DNA from: Brevibacterium casei CIP 102111 | GTDB lineage: Bacteria; Actinomycetota; Actinomycetes; Actinomycetales; Brevibacteriaceae | NCBI RefSeq assembly: GCF_900169275.1 | Contig: NZ_FXZC01000001.1 | Span: 124,001 to 188,000, forward strand | DNA: 64,000 bases | Direction of reading: 5' to 3' | Shown: one piece after another, positions 32,820 through 42,293 of the stretch | How positions within the stretch are numbered: the stretch's first letter is position 1 | Layout: the number at the start of each line of letters is the position of its first letter | Notes under the pieces: model-generated | The model's database searches: none | Seen by the model: the letters and a program-made list of their open reading frames with translations, nothing else | Told to the model about the DNA's origin: nothing | Program-made: the position numbers and the translations under genes

Positions 32820-33430
32820 CGGCTCGCCTCCAAGTCTCTTCGCAGCTTCTTCATTCCGTCTCTGATCCTCGATTTGATCGTGCCCAGGGGGACTCCGAGC
32901 TCCTCTGAGATCTGAGCGTGGGTCTTCCCCTGATAGAACGCCATGACGATCGGCGTCGATTGGTCGTCGGGCAGAAGCTTGAGGGCTGAGACTGTGCGAT
33001 CCGACTCTGCTTTGCTGATGACTGTCTGTTCTACCTCCTCATCGACGGTGGCGGCCTGGCGCAGGCCGTCGGCGACGTCCCGGTCACGGGAGGCCTGCAC
33101 GCTGCGCACGCAGTCGATCGCGCGGCGGCGGCACATCGTCACGAGCCACGCCCGGCCGGTGCCGCGGCCGGGATCGAAGCTGCGGGCCCTTGCCCACACC
33201 TCGGCGAAGCACTCCTGGAGGACCTCCTCGGCGAGCGAGCGGCTCATCACGATCCGCATGATCACTGCCATGAGGACGGGGGACTGGGAGACGAAGAGCT
33301 CCTCGAAGGCCTCGCGGTCGCCGGCGGCCACCTCGACGAGGAGTCGACCGCAGGGATCCGACGCCGGGGTCGAGTCGATGCTCTGACCAGGCGGTGCGTC
33401 TCCCTGCGCGCCAGGGTCATGGGAAGTCAT
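32816..33430 (-). CDS. sigK: ECF sigma factor SigK
   Basis: This 204-residue sigma factor has region 2 (about residues 30-100, with SRSLAEEVLQECFAEVWARA and the RAWLVTMCRRRAIDCVRS stretch). Region 4 has a helix-turn-helix (HAQISEELGVPLGTIKSRIRDGMKKLR). It directs RNA polymerase to a small regulon and is held inactive by the RskA protein encoded in overlap. The upstream fasciclin lipoprotein and molybdopterin oxidoreductase on the same strand resemble the SigK-linked gene set of mycobacteria and are likely targets. The start at 33430 has no clear ribosome site. Confidence 0.92.
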   Translation of the reverse strand: MTSHDPGAQGDAPPGQSIDSTPASDPCGRLLVEVAAGDREAFEELFVSQSPVLMAVIMRIVMSRSLAEEVLQECFAEVWARARSFDPGRGTGRAWLVTMCRRRAIDCVRSVQASRDRDVADGLRQAATVDEEVEQTVISKAESDRTVSALKLLPDDQSTPIVMAFYQGKTHAQISEELGVPLGTIKSRIRDGMKKLRRDLEASR

Positions 33431-33641
33431 GTTCCCATCATGTCATCTCCGCCTGAGGTGGCGGGGCGACATCCCGGGAGTGCGGGGCGAAGACACCGGC
33501 TGCGGGTGGGGAAGCTGCGCCTCGGAACGGGACCCGGAGGGCCCGCATCCGGTGAGGGAAAGGCCGATGCCGCCGGAGGCCGGACCACTGGGGTCGCGGC
33601 CCCCGGCGACTCCTCCCATCCCTCAATTGGGAGGCCTGTGC

Positions 33642-33661
33642 GCGCCTTGCGGGGAAGGCGC
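33642..33661. terminator. Hairpin after the fasciclin gene
   Basis: GCGCCTT and AAGGCGC (7 bp, loop GCGGGG) lie 9 bp beyond the fasciclin stop. A second stem, CCTCCCA/TGGGAGG (33612-33634), follows. Together they could end the fasciclin transcript before sigK. Confidence 0.55.
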
Positions 33662-33670
33662 AGGCGTGTC

Positions 33671-34336
33671 TCACTTCGGAGGCATGAGCACGCTGTCGAC
33701 CATGTAGACGGTCGCATTCGCCGTCTTCACACCGCCGCAGACGAGCTTGGCGTCATCGAACGTGAGGTCGTCGCCGCTGCCGCCGATCTTGACCTTCGAA
33801 CCCTCGACGGTCTCCTGCTCACCGACGACCTCGTCCGGCGAGAGCTGGCCGGGGATGACGTGGTAGGTGAGCACCTTCGTCAGTTCGTCGGCGTTGCCGG
33901 CGAGCGCATCGAGGTCGTCCTTGGGGATCTTCTCGAAGGCGTCGTTGACCGGGGCGATGACGGTGAATTCGTCGCCGTTGAGCGTGTCGACGAGGTTGAC
34001 GTCCGGGTTGAGCTTGCCCGAGACGGCGTCGGTGAGCGTCGAGAGCATCGGGTTGTTCGACGCGGCGGTGGCCACCGGGTCCTGAGCCATGCCCTCGACG
34101 GAGCCGGCCCCATCGGGGTTCTGCTCGGCGTAGGCGGCGCAGCCGGATCCGACGAGCTCGGAGTCGGCCATCGCCTCCTCCGAGGCCGGCGCGGAGGTCT
34201 CCGCGGACTCGCTCGACTCGGTCTCCGAGCCGCCGCCCTCCGAGCCGCTGCCGGTGCCCGAGCAGCCCGAAAGTGCGAGGATACCGATCGCGCCGGCCGA
34301 GAGGAGTGTGGCAGTGCGGGTGCGAAGTGTCTTCAT
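33671..34336 (-). CDS. Fasciclin-domain lipoprotein (MPT83/MPT70-like)
   Basis: This 221-residue exported protein starts at ATG 34336 (AAGGAG 7 nt upstream). The signal peptide ends in the lipobox LSGC at about residue 24, followed by a Gly/Ser/Glu linker. The fasciclin (FAS1) domain spans about 85-220, with [26 protein letters not shown] and [16 protein letters not shown]83 of mycobacteria has the same architecture and is SigK-controlled. It likely sits on the outer face of the membrane as an adhesion or cell-wall protein. It lies 140 bp after the molybdopterin gene. Confidence 0.9.
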   Translation of the reverse strand: MKTLRTRTATLLSAGAIGILALSGCSGTGSGSEGGGSETESSESAETSAPASEEAMADSELVGSGCAAYAEQNPDGAGSVEGMAQDPVATAASNNPMLSTLTDAVSGKLNPDVNLVDTLNGDEFTVIAPVNDAFEKIPKDDLDALAGNADELTKVLTYHVIPGQLSPDEVVGEQETVEGSKVKIGGSGDDLTFDDAKLVCGGVKTANATVYMVDSVLMPPK

Positions 34337-34476
34337 CGTTCTTCTCCTTGTTTCACTGTGGTGCGGTTCTCTGGTCGACACAGCGCTTGTGTGTCCTGCT
34401 GTGTACCCGGGGTTCGCAGCCGGGCGGGTTCTGGATGGGTGGTTGAGGAAGAAATCTCTTTCGCTGATCTCAGTTC

Positions 34477-36123
34477 TCATTCGACGGTGAACTGGATCCG
34501 GTGATGACCGGTCGCGGAGTTCGGGATCGACTCCCGCCGCTCGGCCGTCTGCACCGTGCCCTCACCGTCGACGGCGCGGACCGTGATCGCGTGCGTGCCC
34601 GCACCGACGTCGGGGAACTCCGCCCGCCACTGCCGCCACGTGTCGTCGCTGACGTCGGCGCCGAGCTCGGCCTCCGTCCAGTCGCCGTCGTCGAGGCGAA
34701 CCTCGACCCGCTCGATCCCGCGCGTCTGCGCCCACGCCGAACCGCCGGCGACGACGGTGCCTGCGGCGACCCGGGCGAGGGGGCGGGGGACGTCGATGCG
34801 CGAGGCGACGAGGATCGGTGCCTTCGCGTCCCACCCTCTCTGCGTCCAGTACGCCTCCGCCCGATCGAAGCGGGTGACCTCGAGTTCGGTCACCCACTTC
34901 GTCGCTGAGACGAAGCCGTAGAGTCCGGCGACGACGAGCCGGGCGGGGAAGCCGTGCACGGGCGTGAGCGGCTGCCCGTTCATTCCGACTGCGAGGAGGG
35001 CGTCGCGATCATCGAGCATCGCCTCGAGCGGGGTCGAGGCCGAGAAGCCGTCGTCGGACTTCGAGAGGACCATGTCCGCTCCCGGCTGCGGCCGTGCCCG
35101 GCGGAGGAGTTCGCGAACGGGGTAGCCGAGCCACGTCGCCGTCCCGACGAGATCCCCTCCCACCGGGTTAGAGACGCAGGTGAGCGTCGTGTGCTGCTCT
35201 TCGAGCGGAAGCGCGAGGAGCTCGTCCATCGTGAGCGTCACCTCGTTCTCGACCATTCCGTGGATCCGCAGGGACCAGGTGCGAGGATCGATCGTCGGCG
35301 GGGCGAGCACGGTGTCGATGCGGTAGAAGTCCTTCTGGTCGGTGATGAATGGTTCGATCCCCCCGACGCCGAGGCTGGCCTCGGGTGGGATCGGCCGTGC
35401 CCTCCGCGCGGCGCGGGGGAGGACGAAGTTCGCCGCGGCGGCACCGGCCTCCCGCGTCAAGGTGACAAGCGACTGCCCTGCGGCGACGCCGATCGCGCCG
35501 ATCACCGCCGCCGTGCCGGTGAGGGCGAGGAAGCGGCGGCGCGAGGTCGGCCGCTGCCGTGATGGGCTGCGGGTGAGGAGCCGGGTGACGGGTGGGGGAG
35601 CGCTCGGGGCGGTGTCGTCGGTGACCCGGGGCGGGACGACCGCCTCGGCGGGGGTCGGGGCAGCGTCACCGGCGGCGGGGGACCGATCCTCCATCCGCAG
35701 TCCGACTCCGAGGACGACGAGCCCGACCGCGAGTCCGAGGAGAGTGGGTATGAGGTCGAGGAGGCGCGCACCGGGTGCGGTGAGCACGACGACCGCGGGG
35801 ACGAGCCCGGCGAGGGTGAAGGCGGCGAGGGCCGCCCGCGGTCGCACTGACCCGAACCAGCCGATGAGGCCGCCGAGCACGAGTGCGCCGAGTCCGACCG
35901 TGGCGACGAGGACGAGCTTGTCGTTGTCGCCGAAGATCGCGATGACCGGTTTGATGATGCTCGTCGGGGTGAGCGGGATGATCGCCTGACCGAGAGCGAG
36001 CAGCGGCGCGGAGTTCGGGCCGATGAGCCGGGCGATGAGGTCGGCGAGGCCGAAGAGGACGAGGGTCGCGGCGGCGCCGAGGAGGACGGGCAGCCAGCGG
36101 ACCGAGCGCAGAAGTGGTCTCAT
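34477..36123 (-). CDS. Membrane-anchored molybdopterin-dependent oxidoreductase (sulfite oxidase family)
   Basis: This 548-residue protein has four N-terminal membrane helices (to about residue 140), a Pro/Thr linker and an Arg-rich stretch before a fifth helix ([22 protein letters not shown]). A sulfite oxidase-type molybdenum-cofactor domain follows, with the metal-binding Cys in [11 protein letters not shown], then [16 protein letters not shown]-terminal immunoglobulin-like dimerisation domain closes it. The catalytic part should face outward. The electron donor or acceptor is unknown; methionine-sulfoxide or sulfite chemistry is possible. It is linked to fasciclin, sigK and rskA. The start is uncertain because no ribosome site is seen. 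Confidence 0.88.
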   Translation of the reverse strand: MRPLLRSVRWLPVLLGAAATLVLFGLADLIARLIGPNSAPLLALGQAIIPLTPTSIIKPVIAIFGDNDKLVLVATVGLGALVLGGLIGWFGSVRPRAALAAFTLAGLVPAVVVLTAPGARLLDLIPTLLGLAVGLVVLGVGLRMEDRSPAAGDAAPTPAEAVVPPRVTDDTAPSAPPPVTRLLTRSPSRQRPTSRRRFLALTGTAAVIGAIGVAAGQSLVTLTREAGAAAANFVLPRAARRARPIPPEASLGVGGIEPFITDQKDFYRIDTVLAPPTIDPRTWSLRIHGMVENEVTLTMDELLALPLEEQHTTLTCVSNPVGGDLVGTATWLGYPVRELLRRARPQPGADMVLSKSDDGFSASTPLEAMLDDRDALLAVGMNGQPLTPVHGFPARLVVAGLYGFVSATKWVTELEVTRFDRAEAYWTQRGWDAKAPILVASRIDVPRPLARVAAGTVVAGGSAWAQTRGIERVEVRLDDGDWTEAELGADVSDDTWRQWRAEFPDVGAGTHAITVRAVDGEGTVQTAERRESIPNSATGHHRIQFTVE

Positions 36124-36287
36124 GCGAGGAGTTCGGAGCCGGGCGGGCTGCGGATGAGCCGGACGGGCGTCGGATCAGCCGAGCGGGTGTCGGATCAGCC
36201 GGGATGGTCCGCGGGTGGGGCCGGACGGGCGTCTCCATTTCACGAAACGTTCAGCCGCGTGTCTCTTCGCCGTCGTAACATGGATCA

Positions 36288-36791
36288 ATGACTGAGAACC
36301 CCGGATACGCCGAGCCGCAGGCACGCCGCGAAGACTCGGACGACGCACCCAAAGGCGCCAACGCTCCCATCTACACCGCGAAGGTGGAGAACCTCGGCGG
36401 CACCTCGGGAGAGGTGAGGGTCGAGGACGGCCCGACCCTGGCCACAGCGCCCACCTCCCACACGGAGCTCGGCAGCAATCCGGAGCAGTTCCTCGCGATG
36501 GCGTGGAGCACCTGCCTCGGCGAGACCCTCAAAGTGGTCCTCGCCGTCAACGACCTCGAGGCCCTCTCCCGGGTCCGCTGCGAGGTCGACCTCCACCGGG
36601 ACAAGTCCGGTGGCTACTACTTCGTCCCCCGCGCGTACGTCTCGATCGATGGGGTCTCGGATGCGGACGCGGAGAAGTACGCGGCCCGCGCCCACGCCCG
36701 CTGCCCGATCTCGAAGCTGCTCAAGGGGATGGGCACCCCGAGCGTCGAGATCGAGGCCTACAAGAACCCCGACAACTTCCTGCTCAGCTGA
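36288..36791 (+). CDS. OsmC/Ohr family peroxiredoxin-like protein
   Basis: This 167-residue protein has the two redox cysteines of the OsmC/Ohr family: one in WSTCLGE (about residue 78) and one in ARCPISKLL (about 143). These enzymes reduce organic hydroperoxides, typically with a dihydrolipoyl donor. A 25-residue polar N-terminal extension precedes the fold. TAACAT lies 6 nt before the ATG with no ribosome site, so the mRNA is probably leaderless. A second OsmC protein is encoded at 40374. Confidence 0.88.
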   Translation: MTENPGYAEPQARREDSDDAPKGANAPIYTAKVENLGGTSGEVRVEDGPTLATAPTSHTELGSNPEQFLAMAWSTCLGETLKVVLAVNDLEALSRVRCEVDLHRDKSGGYYFVPRAYVSIDGVSDADAEKYAARAHARCPISKLLKGMGTPSVEIEAYKNPDNFLLS

Positions 36792-36857
36792 GCGCTCTCG
36801 CCGCCTCGGCTCGGGTCGGCTGCGCTGAGCGCGCTCACTCGGCCGATGTCGGCGTGA

Positions 36858-37742
36858 TCACCCGGCCCGCACCTCGGCGACGATGTCCGCGATCTGCGCT
36901 GCCGCCTCGGCGGGGTCGATGAGCCACCCCAGATGCGAGGTCGGCAGGGTCCGTACCCGGTAGGGGTTGTCGGGGGTGAGCGCGTCGCCCTCGGCGATGA
37001 GGCGGTCCTGCATCGCCGGAGGGATCGACCGATCCTCGCCGAGGCGGACGTACGTCCGTGGGATCGTCCCCCACGTGCCCGCCTGCGCCCGATCGTCGGC
37101 ACCGCCCGCGTCGAGTCCCTCATCGGTCTGGAAGGTGCTGAGGAAGGTGAGGAACTCGTCGTCGCTGCGGTCGGCGGCGAAGAGGTTTTTGAGCGCGGCC
37201 AGCTGCTCGCCGGCGGCGGCGCGGAAGTTGCAGCGCAGCGCCCCGAGCTCGGCCGGATTCCCGACGAGCAGGGACGCGAGGACCGTGGAGTCGACCCCCG
37301 CCATCTCCGGCTCTCCGTTGTACGTGGCGGCCTCGAGGTCGACGGGAGCCCACGCCGAGACATAGACGAGATGGTCGACAAGGTCCGGGTGGGCGTTGGC
37401 GAGCGCGGTGAGCGCGACACCGCCGCGGCTGTGGGCGAGGACGATGACGGGTCCGGACCTCCGGAAGCTCACCAGCGCCTCGGCGAGGCTCTCAACGGCA
37501 TCGTCCAGGCTCACTCCGGCCATCGCACTCGGTGAGGTGGCGAGGGCGGAGAGATCCTGCGGTGACTGGTAGCCGGCGGGAACGGACGCGGCGAAGCCGT
37601 GACCCGGCAGGTCGAGCGCCGCCGAACGGACGCCGTGGCCGGCCAGCGCCGCCTGGAGCGGGGCGAAGGTCAGCGAGTTCGCGAACGCTCCGTGGATGAG
37701 GACGACGGTGGGCTCACCGGACGGCGTTGTGTGCTCGGTCAT
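36858..37742 (-). CDS. Alpha/beta hydrolase
   Basis: This 294-residue hydrolase shows the oxyanion-hole segment VVLIHGAFANS (about residue 13), the nucleophile Ser in VLAHSRGGVAL (about 104), and a late His in PTSHLGWL (about 269). It resembles the salicylate-esterase-like/AttM-type branch with a disordered acidic loop. Substrate unknown. TAGGCT lies 6 nt before the ATG, indicating a leaderless transcript. The gene stands alone. Confidence 0.85.
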   Translation of the reverse strand: MTEHTTPSGEPTVVLIHGAFANSLTFAPLQAALAGHGVRSAALDLPGHGFAASVPAGYQSPQDLSALATSPSAMAGVSLDDAVESLAEALVSFRRSGPVIVLAHSRGGVALTALANAHPDLVDHLVYVSAWAPVDLEAATYNGEPEMAGVDSTVLASLLVGNPAELGALRCNFRAAAGEQLAALKNLFAADRSDDEFLTFLSTFQTDEGLDAGGADDRAQAGTWGTIPRTYVRLGEDRSIPPAMQDRLIAEGDALTPDNPYRVRTLPTSHLGWLIDPAEAAAQIADIVAEVRAG

Positions 37743-37879
37743 GGGGCCAGCCTAGCGTCGCCGCCGAGGATGCGAGGGTCACCGTGGGCATGGGGGTCAC
37801 GCCGCCGGGTTCTCTTCAGCCGCACTACAGTGGTGGCGGGAGCGCCGCGAGTGGCTGCGGCCCGGATCAAGGAGTCGGT

Positions 37880-38569
37880 GTGTCATTCGTCGCGATCGTC
37901 CTGCTCGTGCTCGACCTCATGGGCACGTTCGTGTTCGCGATCTCCGGTGTGCTGCTCGCCGCCCGGCGCGGATTCGACATCACCGGCGGGCTCGTCCTCG
38001 GGATGCTCGCCGGCATCGGCGGCGGCATCATCCGCGACATCCTCCTCGACCGTGTGCCCAACGCGATCGCCCACCCCGTCTACTTCGCGCCGCCGCTGCT
38101 CGCGACGCTCATCGTCTACCTGCTCGGGCGACACACCCTGCGGGCGCGGATCTGGATCATCGTCTTCGATGCCATGGGGATGGGCCTCTTCAGCCTCACG
38201 GGCACCGCGATCGCGCTCGACGCTGGGTCAGCGGCACCGGTGGCACTGCTCATGGGGGCGCTCACCGCGTGCGGCGGCGGACTGCTGCGTGACGTCGTCG
38301 CGAACGAGGACCCGGCGATCTTCAGCGGCACCGACCTCTACCTCATCCCCGCCCTCTTCGGGTCGGGTCTGACGATCATCGCCGACCGCACGGGCGTCCT
38401 CGGCGGCGTCACCGCGGTGCTCATCGCCGCGCTCGCCTTCGGGTTCCGGATGCTCGCGTGGAAGCTGCAGTGGCGGGTGCCGCAGCCGATGCGGCAGTGG
38501 TCGTTCCGCGCGAAGGAGGGGCGGTCCCGACGGAAACGGCTGCCCTCGGTGTTCCGTCGCCCGGACTGA
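37880..38569 (+). CDS. TRIC/UPF0126 family membrane channel
   Basis: This 229-residue protein consists of two UPF0126 repeats, each with three helices and the motif G-G-G-x-x-R-D (GIGGGIIRD and ACGGGLLRD). These are bacterial relatives of trimeric intracellular cation channels; some are reported to move glycine. GTG 37880 is the start because AAGGAG lies 5 nt upstream and the first helix begins at once. The basic C-terminal tail (RRKRLPSVFRR) is cytoplasmic. It is convergent with the GPP34 gene. Confidence 0.87.
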   Translation: MSFVAIVLLVLDLMGTFVFAISGVLLAARRGFDITGGLVLGMLAGIGGGIIRDILLDRVPNAIAHPVYFAPPLLATLIVYLLGRHTLRARIWIIVFDAMGMGLFSLTGTAIALDAGSAAPVALLMGALTACGGGLLRDVVANEDPAIFSGTDLYLIPALFGSGLTIIADRTGVLGGVTAVLIAALAFGFRMLAWKLQWRVPQPMRQWSFRAKEGRSRRKRLPSVFRRPD

Positions 38570-38582
38570 GGGGGTACCTCAG

Positions 38583-39275
38583 TCAGAGGATCGGCGCCGA
38601 GGTGGCCGAGGAGGTCAGGGCGCGCACGGCCTTCGCGAGCTCCTCGGTGATCTCCCTCGACTCCGGTGTCGTGCCGGGAGCGGTGACCTCTCCCGTTTCG
38701 ATCGCACGCAGGCGCTTGGCCACCCCCGCAGTCCACGGCATCCGCGGCTGCAGCTGGACGTAGACCTGGGAGGCGGAGACGAGCGCGATGATCCCCGCCG
38801 TTCGCGCGTCGGGGTCGGCATCACCGTCGAGGACGGCGGTGATGCGGTCGCGCAGCGGCGCCTCGGCGCGGGAGTCGGCGGCAGGCCATCGGGTCACCGG
38901 GAGCACGCCGAGGATCTTCCTCGTCTCCCGGATGATGAGTCCGCGGCGGGCGAGGCGGTCGAGGACGGGCTGTCGGACGTCGATCCCGAGGGCGGAGACG
39001 AGCCCGTACGCCGAATGCTCCCGCGTGCCCATCGCCCGCAGTGCCTCGGCGAGCAGCGGATCGATCGCCGGATCCGGGCTTGTGCGCCGGGCATGGATGA
39101 GGGTGCCGCCGGAACGGCGGTGGGAGTGGACGTCGAGGCGCGCGGTGAGGGCGAGTTCGACGAAGATCGCTGCAGGCAGAAGGCAGTGGAGGACATTGGC
39201 TCCGGCGATCGCGGTGCCGTCGTCGGCGAGCAGGAGGAGCATGAGCTCTTCGACGATGAGCAGATCGTCGTCCAT
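38583..39275 (-). CDS. GPP34 (GOLPH3-like) family protein
   Basis: This 230-residue helical protein matches the GPP34/GOLPH3 family: MDDDLLIVEELMLLLLADDGTAIA at the N-terminus, VELALTARLDV, and the mid-protein LDRLARRGLIIRE. Eukaryotic members bind phosphatidylinositol-4-phosphate; the role of the many actinobacterial copies is unclear. ATG 39275 has GGAGG 9 nt upstream; the in-frame GTG two codons earlier is too close to that site. No partner gene is apparent. Confidence 0.85.
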   Translation of the reverse strand: MDDDLLIVEELMLLLLADDGTAIAGANVLHCLLPAAIFVELALTARLDVHSHRRSGGTLIHARRTSPDPAIDPLLAEALRAMGTREHSAYGLVSALGIDVRQPVLDRLARRGLIIRETRKILGVLPVTRWPAADSRAEAPLRDRITAVLDGDADPDARTAGIIALVSASQVYVQLQPRMPWTAGVAKRLRAIETGEVTAPGTTPESREITEELAKAVRALTSSATSAPIL

Positions 39276-39423
39276 GGGCACACTCCTCCCGCCGTTGTGA
39301 AGGTTGGTTCAAGGGTAGGGGATGGGAGGGCGCCTTGCCCAGAGTCGCGGCGGGCAGGGCGGTCACCGCGGGGTGCTCGATGTCGGTGTGGACGCTGGGT
39401 CACCCACCTGCGAAGATGTTCGC

Positions 39424-40275
39424 ATGAGCAGCCATTGGACGCAGGACCCCGGCCCACTGTTGCGCGTCGGAGAGGGATTCCGCCTCGGCGATGTCGATCC
39501 GGAGTCGACACCCGGCTACGAGGGTGAGAAGAAGAGCGGTCAGCGGGATCTCGCCGCGGCCGCCCCGAACCTCGACGATCTGCAGGAGCGTCTCTTCGCG
39601 GCGCACCATGACAAGGACTCAGGGCCCGCCGTCCTCCTCGTCCTTCAGGCGATGGACACGGCGGGCAAGGGCGGGATCGTCCGCCACGTCGTCGGATCCG
39701 TCGACCCGCAGGGCGTCGAACTCGCCGCGTTCAAGAAGCCCACCGAGGAGGAGCTCGCCCACGACTTCCTCTGGCGGATCCGCAAGCGGGTGCCCCGTCC
39801 GGGGATGATCGGCGTCTTCGACCGCTCCCACTACGAGGACGTGCTCATCGGCAAGGTTCGCAGCCTCGCCGATCCGGCGGAGATCGAACGCCGCTACGAC
39901 GCGATCAACGCCTTCGAGGCCGAACTCGCCGAGGCGGGCGTCGTCATCATCAAGGTCATGCTCCACATCTCGCCCGAGGAGCAGCGCGACCGCCTCCTCG
40001 AACGCCTCGACCGGCCGGACAAGCACTGGAAGTACAACCCCGGCGACGTCGACGAGCGCCTGCTCTGGCCTGCGTACATGGAGGCCTACCAGGACGTCTT
40101 CGAACGGACCTCGACGGCCATCGCTCCCTGGTATGTCGTACCTGCGAACCGGAAGTGGTACGCGCGCCTCGCCGTCCAGCGCCTCCTCATCGACGCGCTC
40201 TCAGCGATCGATCCGCAGTGGCCGCCGGCCGACTATGACATCGAGGTGGAGAAGAAGCGGCTGCTCGCGAGCTGA
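39424..40275 (+). CDS. ppk2: Polyphosphate kinase 2 (PPK2) family
   Basis: This 283-residue cytoplasmic kinase has Walker A in QAMDTAGKGG, Walker B/base region in GVFDRSHYEDVL, and the Arg/Lys lid HISPEEQRDRLLERLDRPDKHWKYN. These mark PPK2 enzymes that use polyphosphate to phosphorylate nucleotides. The C-terminal YVVPANRKWYARLAVQRLL is conserved. Class (NDP or NMP kinase) is not settled from sequence alone. The ATG at 39424 lacks an obvious ribosome site. Monocistronic. Confidence 0.9.
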   Translation: MSSHWTQDPGPLLRVGEGFRLGDVDPESTPGYEGEKKSGQRDLAAAAPNLDDLQERLFAAHHDKDSGPAVLLVLQAMDTAGKGGIVRHVVGSVDPQGVELAAFKKPTEEELAHDFLWRIRKRVPRPGMIGVFDRSHYEDVLIGKVRSLADPAEIERRYDAINAFEAELAEAGVVIIKVMLHISPEEQRDRLLERLDRPDKHWKYNPGDVDERLLWPAYMEAYQDVFERTSTAIAPWYVVPANRKWYARLAVQRLLIDALSAIDPQWPPADYDIEVEKKRLLAS

Positions 40276-40373
40276 GCCTGCCCGTCCGGGCGGCGAACCA
40301 GTGCGGAACCTCAGCGGAAGCGGCGGGCCTCGCGTGTGAGCATCCCTGCGGGGCCGATCGGCCATCGGCGGTG

Positions 40374-40796
40374 TCAGTCGCGGTGGATCCTCACATCGAC
40401 GGGCGTCGGATGCTCGATGGTGCGCGAGACCGTGCAGTACTTGTCGTGGGAGAGGGCGACGAGCTTCTCGATCTGGGCATCGGCCCTGCGGCCGGCCTCG
40501 TCGTCGGGGAACGCGAGGTCGAAGTCGAGGTGGACGTTCTCGAGCCGGTTCGCGCCGTCCTCGACGACCTTGTCCGCGCTCGCCCGCACGTCGAAGCGCG
40601 TCGGCTCCGTCCGCCGGCTCGTCACGGTGTCGACGTCGATCGACGAACAGCCGGCGACGGCGGCGAGCAGGAGTTCGACGGGCGTCATCAGACCCTCGCC
40701 ACGGCCGAATTCGATGCTCGCGCCGTTCGGAGCGGTCGCACGGTAGTGGTTCTCTGCGATGCGGGTCAGTTCGATGCTGCGCGGGTCTTCGCTCAT
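40374..40796 (-). CDS. OsmC family protein (YhfA-like)
   Basis: This 140-residue OsmC-fold protein has cysteines in VAGCSSID (about residue 50) and HDKYCTVSRTI (about 120). The shorter length and sequence fit the YhfA-like branch more than Ohr. It may act in peroxide or acyl-thioester chemistry; the substrate is unknown. The start at 40796 is the family start. It is 577 bp upstream of nothing related and stands alone between ppk2 and the isochorismatase gene. Confidence 0.87.
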   Translation of the reverse strand: MSEDPRSIELTRIAENHYRATAPNGASIEFGRGEGLMTPVELLLAAVAGCSSIDVDTVTSRRTEPTRFDVRASADKVVEDGANRLENVHLDFDLAFPDDEAGRRADAQIEKLVALSHDKYCTVSRTIEHPTPVDVRIHRD

Positions 40797-41005
40797 GGAT
40801 CCATGATCGCAGAAAGGCCGTCACCCGGGCGCGGCGCTGGCTTACGGGCGTCGGCGCAGGCGTCGTGGCGCAGACGGAGCGAGAGGCCCGCGCCGTGGCG
40901 TGCGGCCAGTGCAGCTCGACCCGTGCCGTAACGCTGCAGCGTCGCTGGGGCGCACGCGCCGATGGACCGGTTCAGTCAGATCCAGCTCAGTCTGATCCGG
41001 TTCAG

Positions 41006-41611
41006 TCACCGAACCCCGAAGTCGACCTCCGCGGACTCCTGCACACGCGCCTGTCGTCCGGGACCGGATTCGAAGGTCCAGAAGAGGTTGGTGTGAGAGA
41101 CGACGTCCTGGGGCGGCGGTGCACCCCATTCGGTGAGGTCCTCGGTGGTGTGGGCATCGGAGACGAGGGTGACGTCGTAGCCGCGTGCGAACCCGCCGTG
41201 GATCGTCGAGCGCACGCAGCAGTCCGACTGGGCTCCGGTGACGACGAGGTGGCCGATGCCCCGGGCCGCGAGCACCTCCTCGAAGTCGGTGTCCTCATAG
41301 CTGCTCGCATGGGTCTTCTCGACGATCGCCTCTCCCTCGGCAGGGGTGAGCTCCTCGACGATCTGCCATTGGTCGGAGCCGAGGGGAAGCTCGTCGGAGC
41401 TGTGGCGGACCCAGACGACCTCGGTGCCGGACTCCCGGGCACGCTCGACGAGGGCGGCGATCGTCCCGACCACCTCGGCGGCATTCCATGCTGCGGACAT
41501 GACCCCGTTCTGGGCGTCGATGACGACGAGCGCGGAATTCGGTCTCTCGGCGGGCAGAGCGGCGGACGGGGCAGCGGTGTTCGGTGCGGCGGCGGGGGTG
41601 TTGTTCGACAT
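41006..41611 (-). CDS. Isochorismatase/cysteine hydrolase family
   Basis: This 201-residue hydrolase has the catalytic triad of the family: Asp in LVVIDAQNG, Lys in IVEKTHASS and Cys in TGAQSDCCVRSTI. Relatives hydrolyse isochorismate, nicotinamide or carbamoyl groups; the substrate here cannot be named. ATG 41611 has AAGGAGG 5 nt upstream. The first 25 residues are Ala/Pro/Asn-rich and disordered. Degenerate direct repeats (GGATCHGACTGA-like) lie around its stop at 40969-41008. Confidence 0.87.
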   Translation of the reverse strand: MSNNTPAAAPNTAAPSAALPAERPNSALVVIDAQNGVMSAAWNAAEVVGTIAALVERARESGTEVVWVRHSSDELPLGSDQWQIVEELTPAEGEAIVEKTHASSYEDTDFEEVLAARGIGHLVVTGAQSDCCVRSTIHGGFARGYDVTLVSDAHTTEDLTEWGAPPPQDVVSHTNLFWTFESGPGRQARVQESAEVDFGVR

Positions 41612-41820
41612 GCGATCCTCCTTGATCGTCGTGCACATGCACGGTCACTCACAGGCTAGCGTCCGCCCGTGACACGACGATAGGCCGTGCCGGGGCACGA
41701 CGGACGGGCGGATCGCACCGGAACGCAGACGACCGCCTCGGCGCGGGGGTGCGGCGAGGCGGTCGGGATGCAAAGATGCCGGACGACCTGCTGGCGTCCG
41801 GTTGACCGGACGGTCGGGAC

Positions 41821-42186
41821 TCAGGCGGCGGTCGGGTTCCTGCGGGCGGCGATGAACGAGCGGATGCCGAGGATGATGTAGATGATGAGCAGGACGAACG
41901 TCACCGTGCTGATGATGACGGCGGCCGGACGCTCGGCGGTGCCGGCGAAGAGATCGCCGAGCTTGAGGACGTTCATGAACGTGCCGAAGACGCCGAGGAG
42001 GGCGACGACGAGGGCGATGTGGATGCCGATCTTCGGGCGGCGGATCCCGATCCACCCGCAGATCGCGATGATGAGACCGAGGATCGCGGGGATGAGCGCG
42101 GTCCAGCTCGCCATACCGGTGGCGAGCCATCCGATGACGCCCAAAAGGATGAGGATGATTCCGAGGCCGATGGTGATCTTCGGCAT
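41821..42186 (-). CDS. Small four-helix membrane protein
   Basis: This 121-residue protein consists of four hydrophobic segments: KITIGLGIILILLGVIGWLA, TALIPAILGLIIAICGWI, GIHIALVVALLGVFGTFM and VIISTVTFVLLIIYIILGI. AAGGAG lies 7 nt before the ATG. It resembles widely conserved actinobacterial small membrane proteins of unknown function. It is divergent from the MOSC gene. Confidence 0.75.
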   Translation of the reverse strand: MPKITIGLGIILILLGVIGWLATGMASWTALIPAILGLIIAICGWIGIRRPKIGIHIALVVALLGVFGTFMNVLKLGDLFAGTAERPAAVIISTVTFVLLIIYIILGIRSFIAARRNPTAA

Positions 42187-42293
42187 GTGCAAGCTCCTTG
42201 GTGGTCGGTGCACGGCTGCTCATCAGCCTAGTGGCGGCGCGGTGCGGGCGCGGATCATCACCTAGTGTGGGACGCAGATGTTCGAAGGGTGGA

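Noticed and set aside
40969..41008. Direct repeats GGATC(A/T)GACTGA near the isochorismatase stop
   Set aside because: Short and degenerate; no clear hairpin or T-run, so not called as a terminator or operator.
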